Below the pieces are notes generated by a model. That model was not told where the DNA came from and ran no database searches. It was given only the letters and a program-made list of their open reading frames with translations. Shown piece after piece: positions 26,345 to 37,338 of a stretch of 64,000 nucleotides of DNA. Source of the DNA: CAWAND01 sp963797485 (lineage in GTDB: Bacteria > Chloroflexota > Anaerolineae > Anaerolineales > E44-bin32); the NCBI GenBank assembly GCA_963797485.1, contig CAWCPF010000003.1, positions 310,001 to 374,000 on the forward strand. The letters are read 5' to 3'. Positions within the stretch are counted from its first letter, which is position 1. Every line of letters begins with the position of its first letter. A program made the position numbers and the translations under genes.

Positions 26345-27688
26345 ATGAAGACTGCCTCAAGCAGGTCTGTATGGCTCCGAGCGTTGTTTGCCGCCGTCTG
26401 GCTCGCGGCTGCGGGCGTGGCCCCCACGGCGGCCAAGGCCTCCGGCCCGCTCGTCCTGCACATGAGCATCGACCGGGCCATCACGCCGGCCATGGCGGAG
26501 TATCTGGACCGGGGCATCCGGACGGCAGAGGCGCGCGGTGCGACCGCCCTGATCGTCGAACTGGACACCCCAGGCGGCTCGATTGATTCGATGAATCGCA
26601 TGGTGGAGAGCATCCGGGCCAGCCAGGTGCCGGTGATCGTCTACGTCTCGCCGCGGGGTGCCATGGCAGCCAGTGCAGGCACGGTGATCACCCTCGCCGG
26701 CCACGCGGCGGCCATGGCGCCGGAGACCGCCATCGGCGCCGCCAGTCCGGTCGGCGGCGGCGGTGAGAACTTGGCCACGACCGAAGAAACCAAGCAAAAG
26801 GAAATCTTGAAGGCCACCATCCGCTCGTTGGCCGCCAACCGGCCGCCAGGCGCCGTCAGCCTGGCCGAGGCGACGATCGAGGAAGCCAAAGCGGTGTCCG
26901 CAGAGGAGGCTCTCCAGGCGGGCATGGTGGATGTGATCGCCTCGGACATCCCTGATCTGCTGCGCCAGCTTGACGGGCGCTCGATCCCCGGGCCGGGGGG
27001 AGCGCAGATACTGCATGTAACCGATGCCCAGGTCGAGGCGCTTGACCCAAGTTTCATCGAGAATCTGCTGGCGGCGCTGACCGATCCCAACATCGTGTTT
27101 CTGCTGTTGACCGTGGGGGTGCAGGCCGTCTTGATCGAGATTGCCAGTCCGGGCGGCTGGGTGGCGGGCTTCTTGGGCGTGGTGTGCCTGGCGCTGGCCG
27201 GCTACGGTCTGGGGTTCCTGCCCGTGAATTGGTTTGGCTTGATTTTCATCGCCACCGCCTTTGTGCTCTTCGTGCTGGATATCAAGGCGCCCACGCACGG
27301 GGCGCTGACGGTCGCCGGTCTGGCGTCATTGATCGTGGGCGCACTGGTCTTATTCAACTCCCCCGGGACCCCGGCGTTCGAACGCGTCTCGGTGCCGCTG
27401 GTCATCATCACATCGCTGTTGACCAGCGCCGGCTTCCTGACCGTGGTCGTGTTTGCCGTCCGTGCCCAGCGGCGCCCGGTCGAGGTCGGACGGGAGGCGC
27501 TCGCGGGCCGGGTCGGCCGGGTGCAGACGCGCCTCGAGCCCATGGGCATGGTACAGGTGGCGGGGGAGTTGTGGTCGGCGGAACTGGAGCCGCCGGACAC
27601 CTCCCTCGAGCCTGGGTCGCGCATCGAGGTTGTAGCCGTGGAGGGCCTGCGTCTGCGGGTGCGCCCATTTAGGGGAGAGGCGAGTTGA
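26345..27688 (+). CDS. NfeD-family membrane serine protease (ClpP-class)
   Basis: Protein of 447 residues. After a signal peptide (residues 1-30) comes a ClpP/SppA-like protease domain. It contains VELDTPGGSID and the nucleophile serine in MAASAGTVITLAGH, and the general-base lysine is probably in EETKQKEIL. Four to five membrane helices follow (about 235-375), then the C-terminal OB-fold NfeD domain (GREALAGRVGRVQTRL ... VVAVEGLRLRV). Relatives cleave membrane proteins such as stomatin partners; no stomatin gene is adjacent here. It probably takes part in membrane quality control. The start is set by the signal peptide and by TATAAT seven bases upstream. Confidence 0.9.
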   Translation: MKTASSRSVWLRALFAAVWLAAAGVAPTAAKASGPLVLHMSIDRAITPAMAEYLDRGIRTAEARGATALIVELDTPGGSIDSMNRMVESIRASQVPVIVYVSPRGAMAASAGTVITLAGHAAAMAPETAIGAASPVGGGGENLATTEETKQKEILKATIRSLAANRPPGAVSLAEATIEEAKAVSAEEALQAGMVDVIASDIPDLLRQLDGRSIPGPGGAQILHVTDAQVEALDPSFIENLLAALTDPNIVFLLLTVGVQAVLIEIASPGGWVAGFLGVVCLALAGYGLGFLPVNWFGLIFIATAFVLFVLDIKAPTHGALTVAGLASLIVGALVLFNSPGTPAFERVSVPLVIITSLLTSAGFLTVVVFAVRAQRRPVEVGREALAGRVGRVQTRLEPMGMVQVAGELWSAELEPPDTSLEPGSRIEVVAVEGLRLRVRPFRGEAS

Positions 27689-27713
27689 CGCACTTGGTCA
27701 GCGGCGTTACACT
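27685..27713 (+). promoter_or_regulatory. Promoter of the FHA gene
   Basis: TTGACG (27685-27690), 17 bases, TACACT (27708-27713), overlapping the end of the NfeD gene. GGGAGG lies seven bases or so before the FHA ATG at 27747. Confidence 0.5.
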
Positions 27714-27746
27714 AGCCGGGCTTGAATCCACCGACGGGAGGCCGCC

Positions 27747-28374
27747 ATGGCATCATCCTTTCGATTGATTGAACGCACCGGTCCAAACCCGGGGGCCGTG
27801 TTCGAGGGCACCCAGGATGTCATCACGATGGGCCGGGACGTGACCAATGAAGTCGTTTTGAGCGACTTCGAGGTCTCGCGCCGAGCATTCCCGGATCACG
27901 CGTACACCCGGGGGCCACGTGCTCGAAGATCTGGGCTCGACCAATGGCACGTTCATCAACGGTGAAAGGCTGGTATCGCCGCGAATCCTGAAGCCCGGCG
28001 ACCTGGTCGGGTTGGGTGAAAATATCACCCTGACCTTTGAAGCCGACGTCACCGACGCCGCCCGCACCGTGATGGCGCCGGCAGGCGGCCGCCCGGCGAC
28101 GGCGTCACCACGGCCGGCGTCACCGCCTCCCGCGTCGCCGCCTCGGGCGACGCCGCAGCCTCCACCGGCGGCGGCCGAACCCCGCCCGGCGGCCCCGATG
28201 CCGGCTGATGCCGGCTGGGAGGCACCGGAGGAAGGCGGCGGGGGCAGTCGGCGCTGGATCCTGGCCGGCTGTGGCTGCCTGGTCTTGCTCCTGGTGTGCG
28301 GCGGTCTGTTCTACTTCCTGGATTCGTATTACCCGGATGTCCTGTACGCGCCTTTGCACCTGCTGGGTTTTTAA
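27747..28374 (+). CDS. FHA-domain membrane protein, frame broken by one extra base
   Basis: The first 45 residues (FRLIERTGPNPGAVFEG ... ITMGRDVTNEVVLSDFEVSR) and the following frame (EHSRITRTPGGHVLEDLGST, NGTFINGE) together make a complete phosphothreonine-binding FHA domain. The frame changes at 27881-27882, where CGCCGAG stands for the expected CGCGAG of VSREHSRI; removing one C restores it. The rest is a Pro/Ala-rich linker, one transmembrane helix (ILAGCGCLVLLLVCGG) and a short outer tail. If intact, it could read phosphorylation by kinases such as the one at 5.1-7.1 kb. A strong terminator follows. Confidence 0.7.
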
Positions 28375-28397
28375 GACTTCCGAAGAGCCGCAAAGAG

Positions 28398-28427
28398 ACT
28401 GGGACGGCCTTGCCGTCCCAGTTTTTG
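28398..28427 (+). terminator. Intrinsic terminator after the FHA gene
   Basis: Perfect 11-bp stem ACTGGGACGGC / GCCGTCCCAGT with a 3-base loop, running straight into five Ts. Confidence 0.9.
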
Positions 28428-28441
28428 TTAATCAATACGGT

Positions 28442-28459
28442 TTGTGAGGGATTTCACAA
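28442..28459 (+). promoter_or_regulatory. Rex/CRP-type operator before mgsA
   Basis: TTGTGAGGGATTTCACAA, perfect arms TTGTGA/TCACAA. It lies between the FHA terminator and mgsA, 54 bases before the mgsA ATG. Control of methylglyoxal synthase by an NADH/NAD sensor (Rex) or cAMP-type sensor would be metabolically sensible. Confidence 0.65.
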
Positions 28460-28513
28460 ACTGGGCCGGATCTTGCAGCCATGCCTAGGGCTGCAGACCG
28501 GCGGGAGGTGAGG

Positions 28514-28960
28514 ATGGTCGCCGCAATCCCGATGGGTCGGAGGAAACGCATCGCCCTGGTGGCTCACGACCACCGGAAGACGGACCTGCTCGACTGGGCG
28601 CGCTTCAATCGAGAGGCGCTCCTGGACCACCAGCTGTACGCGACCGGAGGCACGGGGAAACTCCTCGAGAAGGAGCTGGGTTTTGAGATGCACCGGCTGC
28701 TGAGTGGTCCGCTGGGAGGCGATCAGCAGCTTGGATCGAGGATCGCCGAAGGCAGCATCGACATGTTGATCTTCTTTTGGGATCCTCTGCAGCCGCAGCC
28801 GCATGACCCGGATGTGAAGGCGCTGCTCCGGCTGGCCGTCCTTTACAACCTTCCGACAGCCAGCAATCGCTCGACGGCCGACTTCCTGATCTCATCGCCC
28901 TTGTTCCAGGCATCCTACGATCGGCAGCAGAGCAACTACGCCGAGAGGCTGGGCCGCTGA
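28514..28960 (+). CDS. mgsA: Methylglyoxal synthase
   Basis: Converts dihydroxyacetone phosphate to methylglyoxal and phosphate, a bypass of lower glycolysis. The protein has 148 residues. The MGS fold is clear: IALVAHDHRKTDLLDWA with the conserved HDxxK, LYATGGTGKLL for phosphate binding, GPLGGDQQLGSRIAEG, then MLIFFWDPLQPQPHDPDVKA with catalytic aspartates. Its ATG follows GGGAGG by about five bases. A Rex/CRP-type palindrome precedes it. The metalloprotease gene starts 25 bases after its stop. Confidence 0.93.
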   Translation: MVAAIPMGRRKRIALVAHDHRKTDLLDWARFNREALLDHQLYATGGTGKLLEKELGFEMHRLLSGPLGGDQQLGSRIAEGSIDMLIFFWDPLQPQPHDPDVKALLRLAVLYNLPTASNRSTADFLISSPLFQASYDRQQSNYAERLGR

Positions 28961-28985
28961 TGCCCCGGGGAAGGGTTACACGGCC

Positions 28986-29942
28986 GTGAGCTCGCCAGCT
29001 CCGGCGGCATCGTCACCTGGCACCCCTGGCGTGCGGTCATGGCTTGGCCGGTCCCGAGCCGTGGAGATCGGCCGCGAACGGGGCCTCAACCACCCGGGCG
29101 TGCTGCTGGCCACGGCATTGGCGACGGCCGTGGATCTGTTGGCGACCCCTGTGGCTTATCTGGCTGTCTGGTTGGACTCGAGCGTCGGCTGGCTGCTTGA
29201 CTTGGCGCTGGCCCCGGTCGCCTTGTTGCTGTGCCTGCCGTACCTGGGGCGCGGCCTGCACTGGCTGTGGGCGGTTGTGCTGACGGCGGTTTGGGCGGTG
29301 GTCAACCTGCTGGATGGCGCCGGCGCGTGGCTGGGCATGCTGCCCGAGAAGCGACTTCGGATCCTGATACTGACCTCGGATGCCGAAGCCGATACATCCG
29401 CGCCGGAGCTACTCCAGGCGCTCCGGGTGGCGGCGCAGATTTTCCGCCGCGAAGCCAATGTCCGCCTGATGGCCGCCGTGGCGTGGCGATTCGTCGGCGC
29501 GTTCGCACCCCCGTCGGAGCCGGATGTGTCCTGGCTCGCGCAGACGCCGGCTGACGGGACACTTCGGGCGGTTGGATGCGCCGGAGAGGCCATGAAGCAG
29601 GACTTGGGCCCTCCCGGGTTCGGCTTCGGCTGGTCGGCGCTGAGGCACCATCCGTTTGGGATTGCGCGCCGGCTGCTTGGCTGGGGGGCGCCGGTGTTGG
29701 CGATCAGCGTGGATTCGGTCCAACAGGGTCAGCTGGCCGGCTGTTCGCTGGGGCCGCTCACGGACTACGTGACCGTCTCCGGTGGACAGCCTGTGTGCCT
29801 GGCGCATGAGCTGGGCCACGCCTGCAACTTGCTTCACAACTCCAGCCCCGGAAACCTGATGAACCCCACCTGCGGTGGGACTCGTCTCGATCGCTGGCAG
29901 GTTGCGCTGCTCCGGCTCTCAAGGCACGTAAGCTACCTGTAG
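28986..29942 (+). CDS. Membrane-anchored metzincin-like metalloprotease
   Basis: Protein of 318 residues, not assigned to a named family. Residues 40-110 form two or three hydrophobic segments (LATALATAVDLLATPVAYLA, LLDLALAPVALLLCLPYLG). Near the C-terminus is HELGHACNLLH (274-284), the full HExxHxxxxxH zinc motif of metzincins. It is followed by LMNP (Met292) as the expected Met-turn. Only about 45 residues lie after the first zinc ligand, so the catalytic core is compact. GTG 28986 is the start, 25 bases after mgsA. The substrate is unknown. Confidence 0.65.
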   Translation: MSSPAPAASSPGTPGVRSWLGRSRAVEIGRERGLNHPGVLLATALATAVDLLATPVAYLAVWLDSSVGWLLDLALAPVALLLCLPYLGRGLHWLWAVVLTAVWAVVNLLDGAGAWLGMLPEKRLRILILTSDAEADTSAPELLQALRVAAQIFRREANVRLMAAVAWRFVGAFAPPSEPDVSWLAQTPADGTLRAVGCAGEAMKQDLGPPGFGFGWSALRHHPFGIARRLLGWGAPVLAISVDSVQQGQLAGCSLGPLTDYVTVSGGQPVCLAHELGHACNLLHNSSPGNLMNPTCGGTRLDRWQVALLRLSRHVSYL

Positions 29943-29965
29943 CCGGCCCCTTGGAGGAGCCAGGC

Positions 29966-30589
29966 CTAGCCGTCAGGCGTCGGCTGTCCCGCCTGCCCTG
30001 CGAGGCGCGGCACGAACCGGCCGGTCTTCTCCTTGTAAAGGCGGTACTGATCCCCGAATTGGGCCTGCAGCTCAGCCTCTTCCTTGGGAATCCTGGCCAT
30101 GAGCACAGGGAAAACGATCAGCATCACCAGCGGCAGCAACCAGCTTCCGGCCGCCACGGACATACTGAGGAAGAAAACCATCGCCGCCGTATAGAGTGGG
30201 TGACGGATGTAGCGATATGGTCCGTGAGTGATCAGTTCGTGGTTCTTCCTGGTGATGACGGTCGGGGTGACATTGCGGCCCAGGCTCCGCTGAGCCCAAT
30301 GGACAAACGGTGGAACCAGGAGGGCGGCGATCGCCAGGCCGCTCCAACGCAGGGCCGGTGCTACAGGGACCGTCGACCAGGCCATCCAGTCAGGCAGCAA
30401 GACATAGGCTGGCAGATACAGCCAAAGGGCCACGCCACCCAGTCGAAGGGGCAGGGCGATGAGCCGGCCTTCCTTGTCAAGACTGAACTTCTCGCCGCTT
30501 TGCGCCTTCTGCCGGTAGCGGGCGACCATCCACACCAGCCCGGCGAAAACCAGGCCGATTCCGATTCTCAAACCGAGATCCGAAGTCAC
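29966..30589 (-). CDS. ICMT/PEMT-like membrane methyltransferase
   Basis: Integral membrane protein of 207 residues with four or more helices. The SAM-binding signature HGPYRYIRHPLY (about 122-133) and the C-terminal RIPKEEAELQAQFGDQYRLY place it with isoprenylcysteine O-methyltransferase and phospholipid N-methyltransferases. The bacterial substrates of this group are mostly unknown. It ends 23 bases from the end of the convergent metzincin gene and starts just downstream of clpB on the same strand. Confidence 0.82.
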   Translation of the reverse strand: MTSDLGLRIGIGLVFAGLVWMVARYRQKAQSGEKFSLDKEGRLIALPLRLGGVALWLYLPAYVLLPDWMAWSTVPVAPALRWSGLAIAALLVPPFVHWAQRSLGRNVTPTVITRKNHELITHGPYRYIRHPLYTAAMVFFLSMSVAAGSWLLPLVMLIVFPVLMARIPKEEAELQAQFGDQYRLYKEKTGRFVPRLAGQAGQPTPDG

Positions 30590-30643
30590 TGCTCATCCCT
30601 CCCAAGAGATTTAGGCATGCCTAAATTCTACTTGAGGAACGGG

Positions 30644-33247
<2,604 letters not shown>

Positions 33248-33471
33248 GTGAGTCTCCTTGATATGCATCACTTCCAGCAGCAGCCGACGTAAATCGCCCC
33301 CAGGGCTGCTGTGGATGTGGTCAGTCTAGGGCGGCAATATATGAGGGACATCGGAGTCCAGGCGCGACCGGGAAAGGGGGCAAAGCCTGGCGCTGAACGG
33401 GCCTGAGGTAAAATGGGCCCAACCCGCTGGGTTCACCCAATCGGCCGGCCAGCGGCCGATCGGAGTCAAGC

Positions 33472-34146
33472 ATGTTTCCCCTCAGGGACACGGTCAGATC
33501 ACGGACATTTCCCCTGGTCAACTATGTGTTGATCGGGTTGAACTTGCTTGTCTTTGTCTTCGAGGTTTCCCTATCGCCGCGGGGTTTCGAAGGCTTTCTG
33601 ACCACTTATGGGCTGGTGCCTGCCCGTCTGAGCCTGGCTCACCCAGCCACCTTTGTCACCCTGCTGACCTCCATGTTCCTGCACGGCAGCTGGTTTCACG
33701 TGCTGAGTAACATGTGGGTATTGTTCATCTTCGGGGACAACGTCGAGGATCGCATGGGGCCGGGCCGCTTCCTCGGTTTCTATCTTCTGGCGGGGATGGC
33801 GGCTGGCCTGGCGCAGGTCTACTTTGCCCCGAGCTCCTCCATTCCAACCGTGGGGGCGAGCGGGGCCATCGCCGGCGTCCTGGGTGCGTACCTGGTGCTG
33901 TTCCCTGCCGGCCGCGTGCTGACCCTGATCCTGCTCGTATTTATCCCCTGGCTGGTCGAGATCCCCGCCTTCGTCTTCCTGGGGCTCTGGTTCTTGACCC
34001 AGCTTTCTTCGGGCTTGCTGGCGCTGGGCCAGCTGGGCGCCGTCCAATTCAGCGGCATCGCATGGTGGGCGCACGTGGGCGGGTTCCTGTTTGGCTTGGT
34101 CCTCGGGCGCGGTCTTGCCCGGCGTGAGACTTGGATGCGATCCTGA
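33472..34146 (+). CDS. Rhomboid-family intramembrane serine protease
   Basis: Protein of 224 residues with six membrane helices. The catalytic serine is in VGASGAIAGVLGAY and the histidine in AWWAHVGGFLFG; HGSWFHVLSNMWVLFIFGD supplies the family's HxxxN oxyanion site. It cleaves transmembrane segments of unknown substrates. ATG 33472 has GGAG six bases upstream. It lies between ClpB, coiled-coil membrane proteins, HtrA and a DnaJ-like gene, which suggests envelope protein quality control. Confidence 0.9.
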   Translation: MFPLRDTVRSRTFPLVNYVLIGLNLLVFVFEVSLSPRGFEGFLTTYGLVPARLSLAHPATFVTLLTSMFLHGSWFHVLSNMWVLFIFGDNVEDRMGPGRFLGFYLLAGMAAGLAQVYFAPSSSIPTVGASGAIAGVLGAYLVLFPAGRVLTLILLVFIPWLVEIPAFVFLGLWFLTQLSSGLLALGQLGAVQFSGIAWWAHVGGFLFGLVLGRGLARRETWMRS

Positions 34147-34294
34147 ACACCTGTTGTCGAGCCCTCCGGCTGGTGCTTCTCCATCCGGGCCGTAGCCATC
34201 ATCCCGGATGACGGCGCGGCGCCAGCGCCCTTGGCCTTCAACCCGTGCGCTACGCCAACCCTGACAGCGACGATCGTCGAGGAGATCGACTTAC

Positions 34295-35077
34295 ATGACC
34301 AACGACGAGCCAACTCCCAACCAACCTTCCTCAACGGCCCCGGGGCGGTCTGGTTTTCGCACTGTGCTGGCCGTGGGTTTGCGGGTCTTATTCGCAATCG
34401 TCCTGGGCATCGTCCTGGGCATCGGAGTTTATTGGGGAGGCTCGGCCGTGTACCGCGAGTTGGTCGGGCCCATGAGGCTCAACTCCGAGCGCATAGATCA
34501 AGTCTTCCTGGACTTGGCCGAATTTCGCAGCAACACCGGCGGCGCCCAGGCGACCGAGGCGGCGCGTATGGCGGATATGAGGGAGCAGTTGGCGCAGCAG
34601 GTCAAAGGTCTCGAGACGCTTCAGGCCCAGATTGGAGCCCTTGAGACGGCTCGGCCCACGTTCGAGGCGGGCGCCGAAGCCGCCAACGGATTGCTGACCG
34701 ACATGGCGGCCCTCGAGGCCCAGGCCACACAAGCCGCCGGGCGCCTGGACAGCTTGCAAGCGGCGCTGAGCACACCCGATCCGGCGCTGGTCGACCTCGA
34801 TCGCCAGGTCCAGGTGCTTCGATTGATGTCGTTGGTCTCGCAGGCACAGTTAGCCGTGGCCCAGGCTGACTACGGTCAGGCGGGCCAGCTATTGACCACG
34901 GCCCAAGCTATGACCACCTCTCTGGCCGTGACCGATACGACCGATTCCCAAGAGCTATCCGACGTGCTCACGCGGCTCGATCTGGCACAGCAAGAGCTCA
35001 AGCGCAATCCAAGCATCGCCGCCGGTGACCTCGACATTGCCTGGCAACTTCTGGTAGAACTGAGTGCCGGCCGGTAA
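34295..35077 (+). CDS. Coiled-coil membrane protein A
   Basis: Protein of 260 residues with a short Pro-rich cytoplasmic start, one transmembrane helix (LFAIVLGIVLGIGVYWGG, about 30-48) and a long helical outer part. The C-terminal 100 residues (VLRLMSLVSQAQLAVAQADY then GQAGQLLTTA) resemble the matching region of the next gene, so the two look like diverged paralogues. No enzyme motif is visible. It is probably a structural or sensing envelope protein; the ATG follows GAGGAG by about ten bases. Confidence 0.7.
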   Translation: MTNDEPTPNQPSSTAPGRSGFRTVLAVGLRVLFAIVLGIVLGIGVYWGGSAVYRELVGPMRLNSERIDQVFLDLAEFRSNTGGAQATEAARMADMREQLAQQVKGLETLQAQIGALETARPTFEAGAEAANGLLTDMAALEAQATQAAGRLDSLQAALSTPDPALVDLDRQVQVLRLMSLVSQAQLAVAQADYGQAGQLLTTAQAMTTSLAVTDTTDSQELSDVLTRLDLAQQELKRNPSIAAGDLDIAWQLLVELSAGR

Positions 35078-35106
35078 TCGCCAGACGATACCCGGGAAGG
35101 AGATGT

Positions 35107-35763
35107 GTGCGCATGAGTCAAGAAGATCTGCCCGAGGGCGCCCCTTCACCTGCGGGAGCGGAAACCGCCATAACCCCCGAACCTCCGACCCGGGAGCGGC
35201 CTGCTCAGCCGGCGGCACAAGGGCGCCTTTCGCGCTGGCTAAACACCGGCTTGCGCTGGGCGGCCGGCCTTGGGGTCGTGTTTGTTCTGGGTGTTGGCCT
35301 GGTGTGGATCCTGCGCGTGCTGCCCCAAACCCAGGAGATCCGGCTTTTGCGCCAGGACCAGGTCGAGACTCAACAAAAGGTGGCCGATCTTCAGAGCCAG
35401 GTCGAGAGCCTCCGGCCGCTGCGGGACGAGAACGCCGGCCTTAAGGACGATCTGGCCCAAACCAATCACCACCTTAATCTGCTGTCGGTTCTGGTTGATG
35501 TGACTTCGGCCCAACTGGCGCTGGCCCAGGACAATCCGCTTGGAGCCAAGGCGGCGCTGACCGACACAGACGCCAAGCTGAGGGAGCTGCAATCCGGGAT
35601 GGATTCGACGGCGGCACAATCGATTCAGGCGATACGCGACCGGTTGGTGCTGGTGAGCGGGGAACTCCAGTCAGACCGCTTTGCTGCGCAGCGTGATCTG
35701 GAGGTCGTGGCCAATAGCCTGCTGGACGACGAAAAAGCCCTGTTCCCTACGTCGGCACCCTGA
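35107..35763 (+). CDS. Coiled-coil membrane protein B
   Basis: Protein of about 218 residues with a Pro/Glu-rich N-terminus, one transmembrane helix (LGVVFVLGVGLVWILRVL, about 56-73) and a heptad-rich coiled coil (QDQVETQQKVADLQSQVESL). It ends in a helical part shared with protein A (TSAQLALAQDNPLGAKAALT). It follows protein A by 29 bases, in the same apparent operon. The start may be GTG 35107 or ATG 35113; AGGAG is four or ten bases upstream respectively. Function unknown. Confidence 0.7.
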   Translation: MRMSQEDLPEGAPSPAGAETAITPEPPTRERPAQPAAQGRLSRWLNTGLRWAAGLGVVFVLGVGLVWILRVLPQTQEIRLLRQDQVETQQKVADLQSQVESLRPLRDENAGLKDDLAQTNHHLNLLSVLVDVTSAQLALAQDNPLGAKAALTDTDAKLRELQSGMDSTAAQSIQAIRDRLVLVSGELQSDRFAAQRDLEVVANSLLDDEKALFPTSAP

Positions 35764-36084
35764 TCCGGATGACGCAGGCGAAACAGACGGCTGCGCCGCA
35801 CGAACCGGGGCAGCCGTTCTTCTTTAGATATCCTGCTCTTCGCAGAAGTTGACCACGAAGGGATTCGGGTCGCCAAGTCCCTTGGAGACAAACGGGGGAT
35901 GACGACCGCCATCCCCGTGCTGTTCTGCTGGCACCCTCAGCCTCATCCCCCCGCCCCTTCTCCCTGAACCTCAATCGCCTCTCCCTGCGTGGGCTGCAAG
36001 CAGGTTGGATCTACCTGATCCCAGGGGAAGGGTAGGGGTGGAGGGGTAGGCCTTTCACCCGGGCCAGGGCGGCTCTCGGATGAA
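35764..36084. other. Intergenic region, 321 bases, no gene seen
   Basis: Convergent gap between coiled-coil protein B and the HtrA gene. It holds the terminator at 35787-35825 and a second hairpin, GGGGATG (35895-35901) / CATCCCC (35910-35916). The remainder is C/T- then G-rich sequence with no coding character on either strand. Confidence 0.6.
35787..35825 (+). terminator. Probable terminator of the coiled-coil gene pair
   Basis: Stem ACGGCTGC (35787-35794) / GCAGCCGT (35810-35817) with a 15-base loop, followed by TCTTCTTT. Confidence 0.5.
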
Positions 36085-37284
36085 CTAGCCGGGGCGAGCC
36101 TGCAGGGTGACGGTCAGCTCCATGGTCTCGCCGGATCTCAGGACGGTCAACGTCACCTGATCGCCGGGGCTGGTTGCATTGATCAGATACGACAGCAGGT
36201 CGCTAAAGGCCCGGATGGGATGTCCGTCGATGGCCACGATCAAATCCCCGCCCGGATTGAGCCCGGTCTGCAAGCAGTCGCCAGCGCCCTTGACGCCGCC
36301 ACGTTCCGCCGGTCCCCCAGGGGTGACGCAGGTCACGTACGCCCCGGTGGAGTTGGACGGCAATCCGAGCGCATCCAGCGTCTTGAGCGTCCACAGCTGA
36401 TCGTCGAGGCTTTGAATGCCGACATACGGGTAGTCGTAGTGCCCGCGATCGATCAGCACTGGAACCACGCGCCGCACGATGTTGACCGGCACGGCGAACC
36501 CAATGCCCGAGTTGAGCGGACTGCCGGTGGCGTTGGTTGAATCGGTTCGAATGGCGCGGTTGACTCCAATGACCTCCCCCAATTCGTTGATGAGCGGCCC
36601 GCCTGAGTTACCAGGGTTTATGGCGGCGTCTGTCTGAATGATGTCACCGGCCGTGAAGGGTTGACCGCCCGGCGCGGCGTGTTCGGATTCGAGCGTCCGG
36701 CCTACAGCCGAAACCACGCCGACGGTCATCGTGCCCGACAGGCCAAACGGATTGCCGATCGCCACGACGGTGTCACCGACGTGAATGGTGTCCGAGTCCC
36801 CCAGAGGCAGGGGAGTTAGAAGGTCGGGCGACACATCCACCTTCAAGACCGCCAGATCGGAGTCCGGATCGGTCCCAACCAATGTAGCGAAGGTCTTCTG
36901 ACCCGACGGGAAGTCGATCTCGATGTCGGAGGCGTCGGCGACCACGTGCTGGTTGGTCACGATGTGCCCGTCGCTGTCGATCACGAAGCCCGAACCTTGC
37001 GCGGAAGGCAGGCTGTCCGTCGGCCCACCCCGAGGATAGATCAAGATGCTGACCACCCCCGTGTTGAGCTTGGCATACAAATCGCTCAGACTACTGGCCT
37101 GGAAGGGCAGAGTGGAGGCCCCGATAGTCGACACGGGGCGGGCCATGGCGGGCGCGGCTGTGAAGGCGGCTGGCCGGGTGGGGTCAGCGCCAAGCGGGAG
37201 CTTTGGCAACCCATAACTGAACGCACAGGCCAGGCTGCCCATCACCGTCACGAGCAAGCCTGCCACCCAGATTCGTTGCTTCAT
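36085..37284 (-). CDS. HtrA/DegP-type serine protease with PDZ domain
   Basis: Protein of 399 residues with an N-terminal signal or anchor (WVAGLLVTVMGSLACAF) and a trypsin-like domain. The catalytic triad is His in VTNQHVVADA, Asp in DSDLAVLKVD and Ser in INPGNSGGPLI. One C-terminal PDZ domain follows (YVGIQSLDDQL ... LIVAIDGHPIRAFSDLLSYL). It degrades or refolds damaged envelope proteins. ATG 37284 follows GGAGG by about six bases; a longer frame to 37338 is less likely. It lies 54 bases downstream of the DnaJ-like gene and is probably co-transcribed with it. Confidence 0.92.
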   Translation of the reverse strand: MKQRIWVAGLLVTVMGSLACAFSYGLPKLPLGADPTRPAAFTAAPAMARPVSTIGASTLPFQASSLSDLYAKLNTGVVSILIYPRGGPTDSLPSAQGSGFVIDSDGHIVTNQHVVADASDIEIDFPSGQKTFATLVGTDPDSDLAVLKVDVSPDLLTPLPLGDSDTIHVGDTVVAIGNPFGLSGTMTVGVVSAVGRTLESEHAAPGGQPFTAGDIIQTDAAINPGNSGGPLINELGEVIGVNRAIRTDSTNATGSPLNSGIGFAVPVNIVRRVVPVLIDRGHYDYPYVGIQSLDDQLWTLKTLDALGLPSNSTGAYVTCVTPGGPAERGGVKGAGDCLQTGLNPGGDLIVAIDGHPIRAFSDLLSYLINATSPGDQVTLTVLRSGETMELTVTLQARPG

Positions 37285-37338
37285 GGTCGTCTTCCTCCCG
37301 GCCCGTGGCCGCGGGAAACCATCCCGAATATGTGGCAA

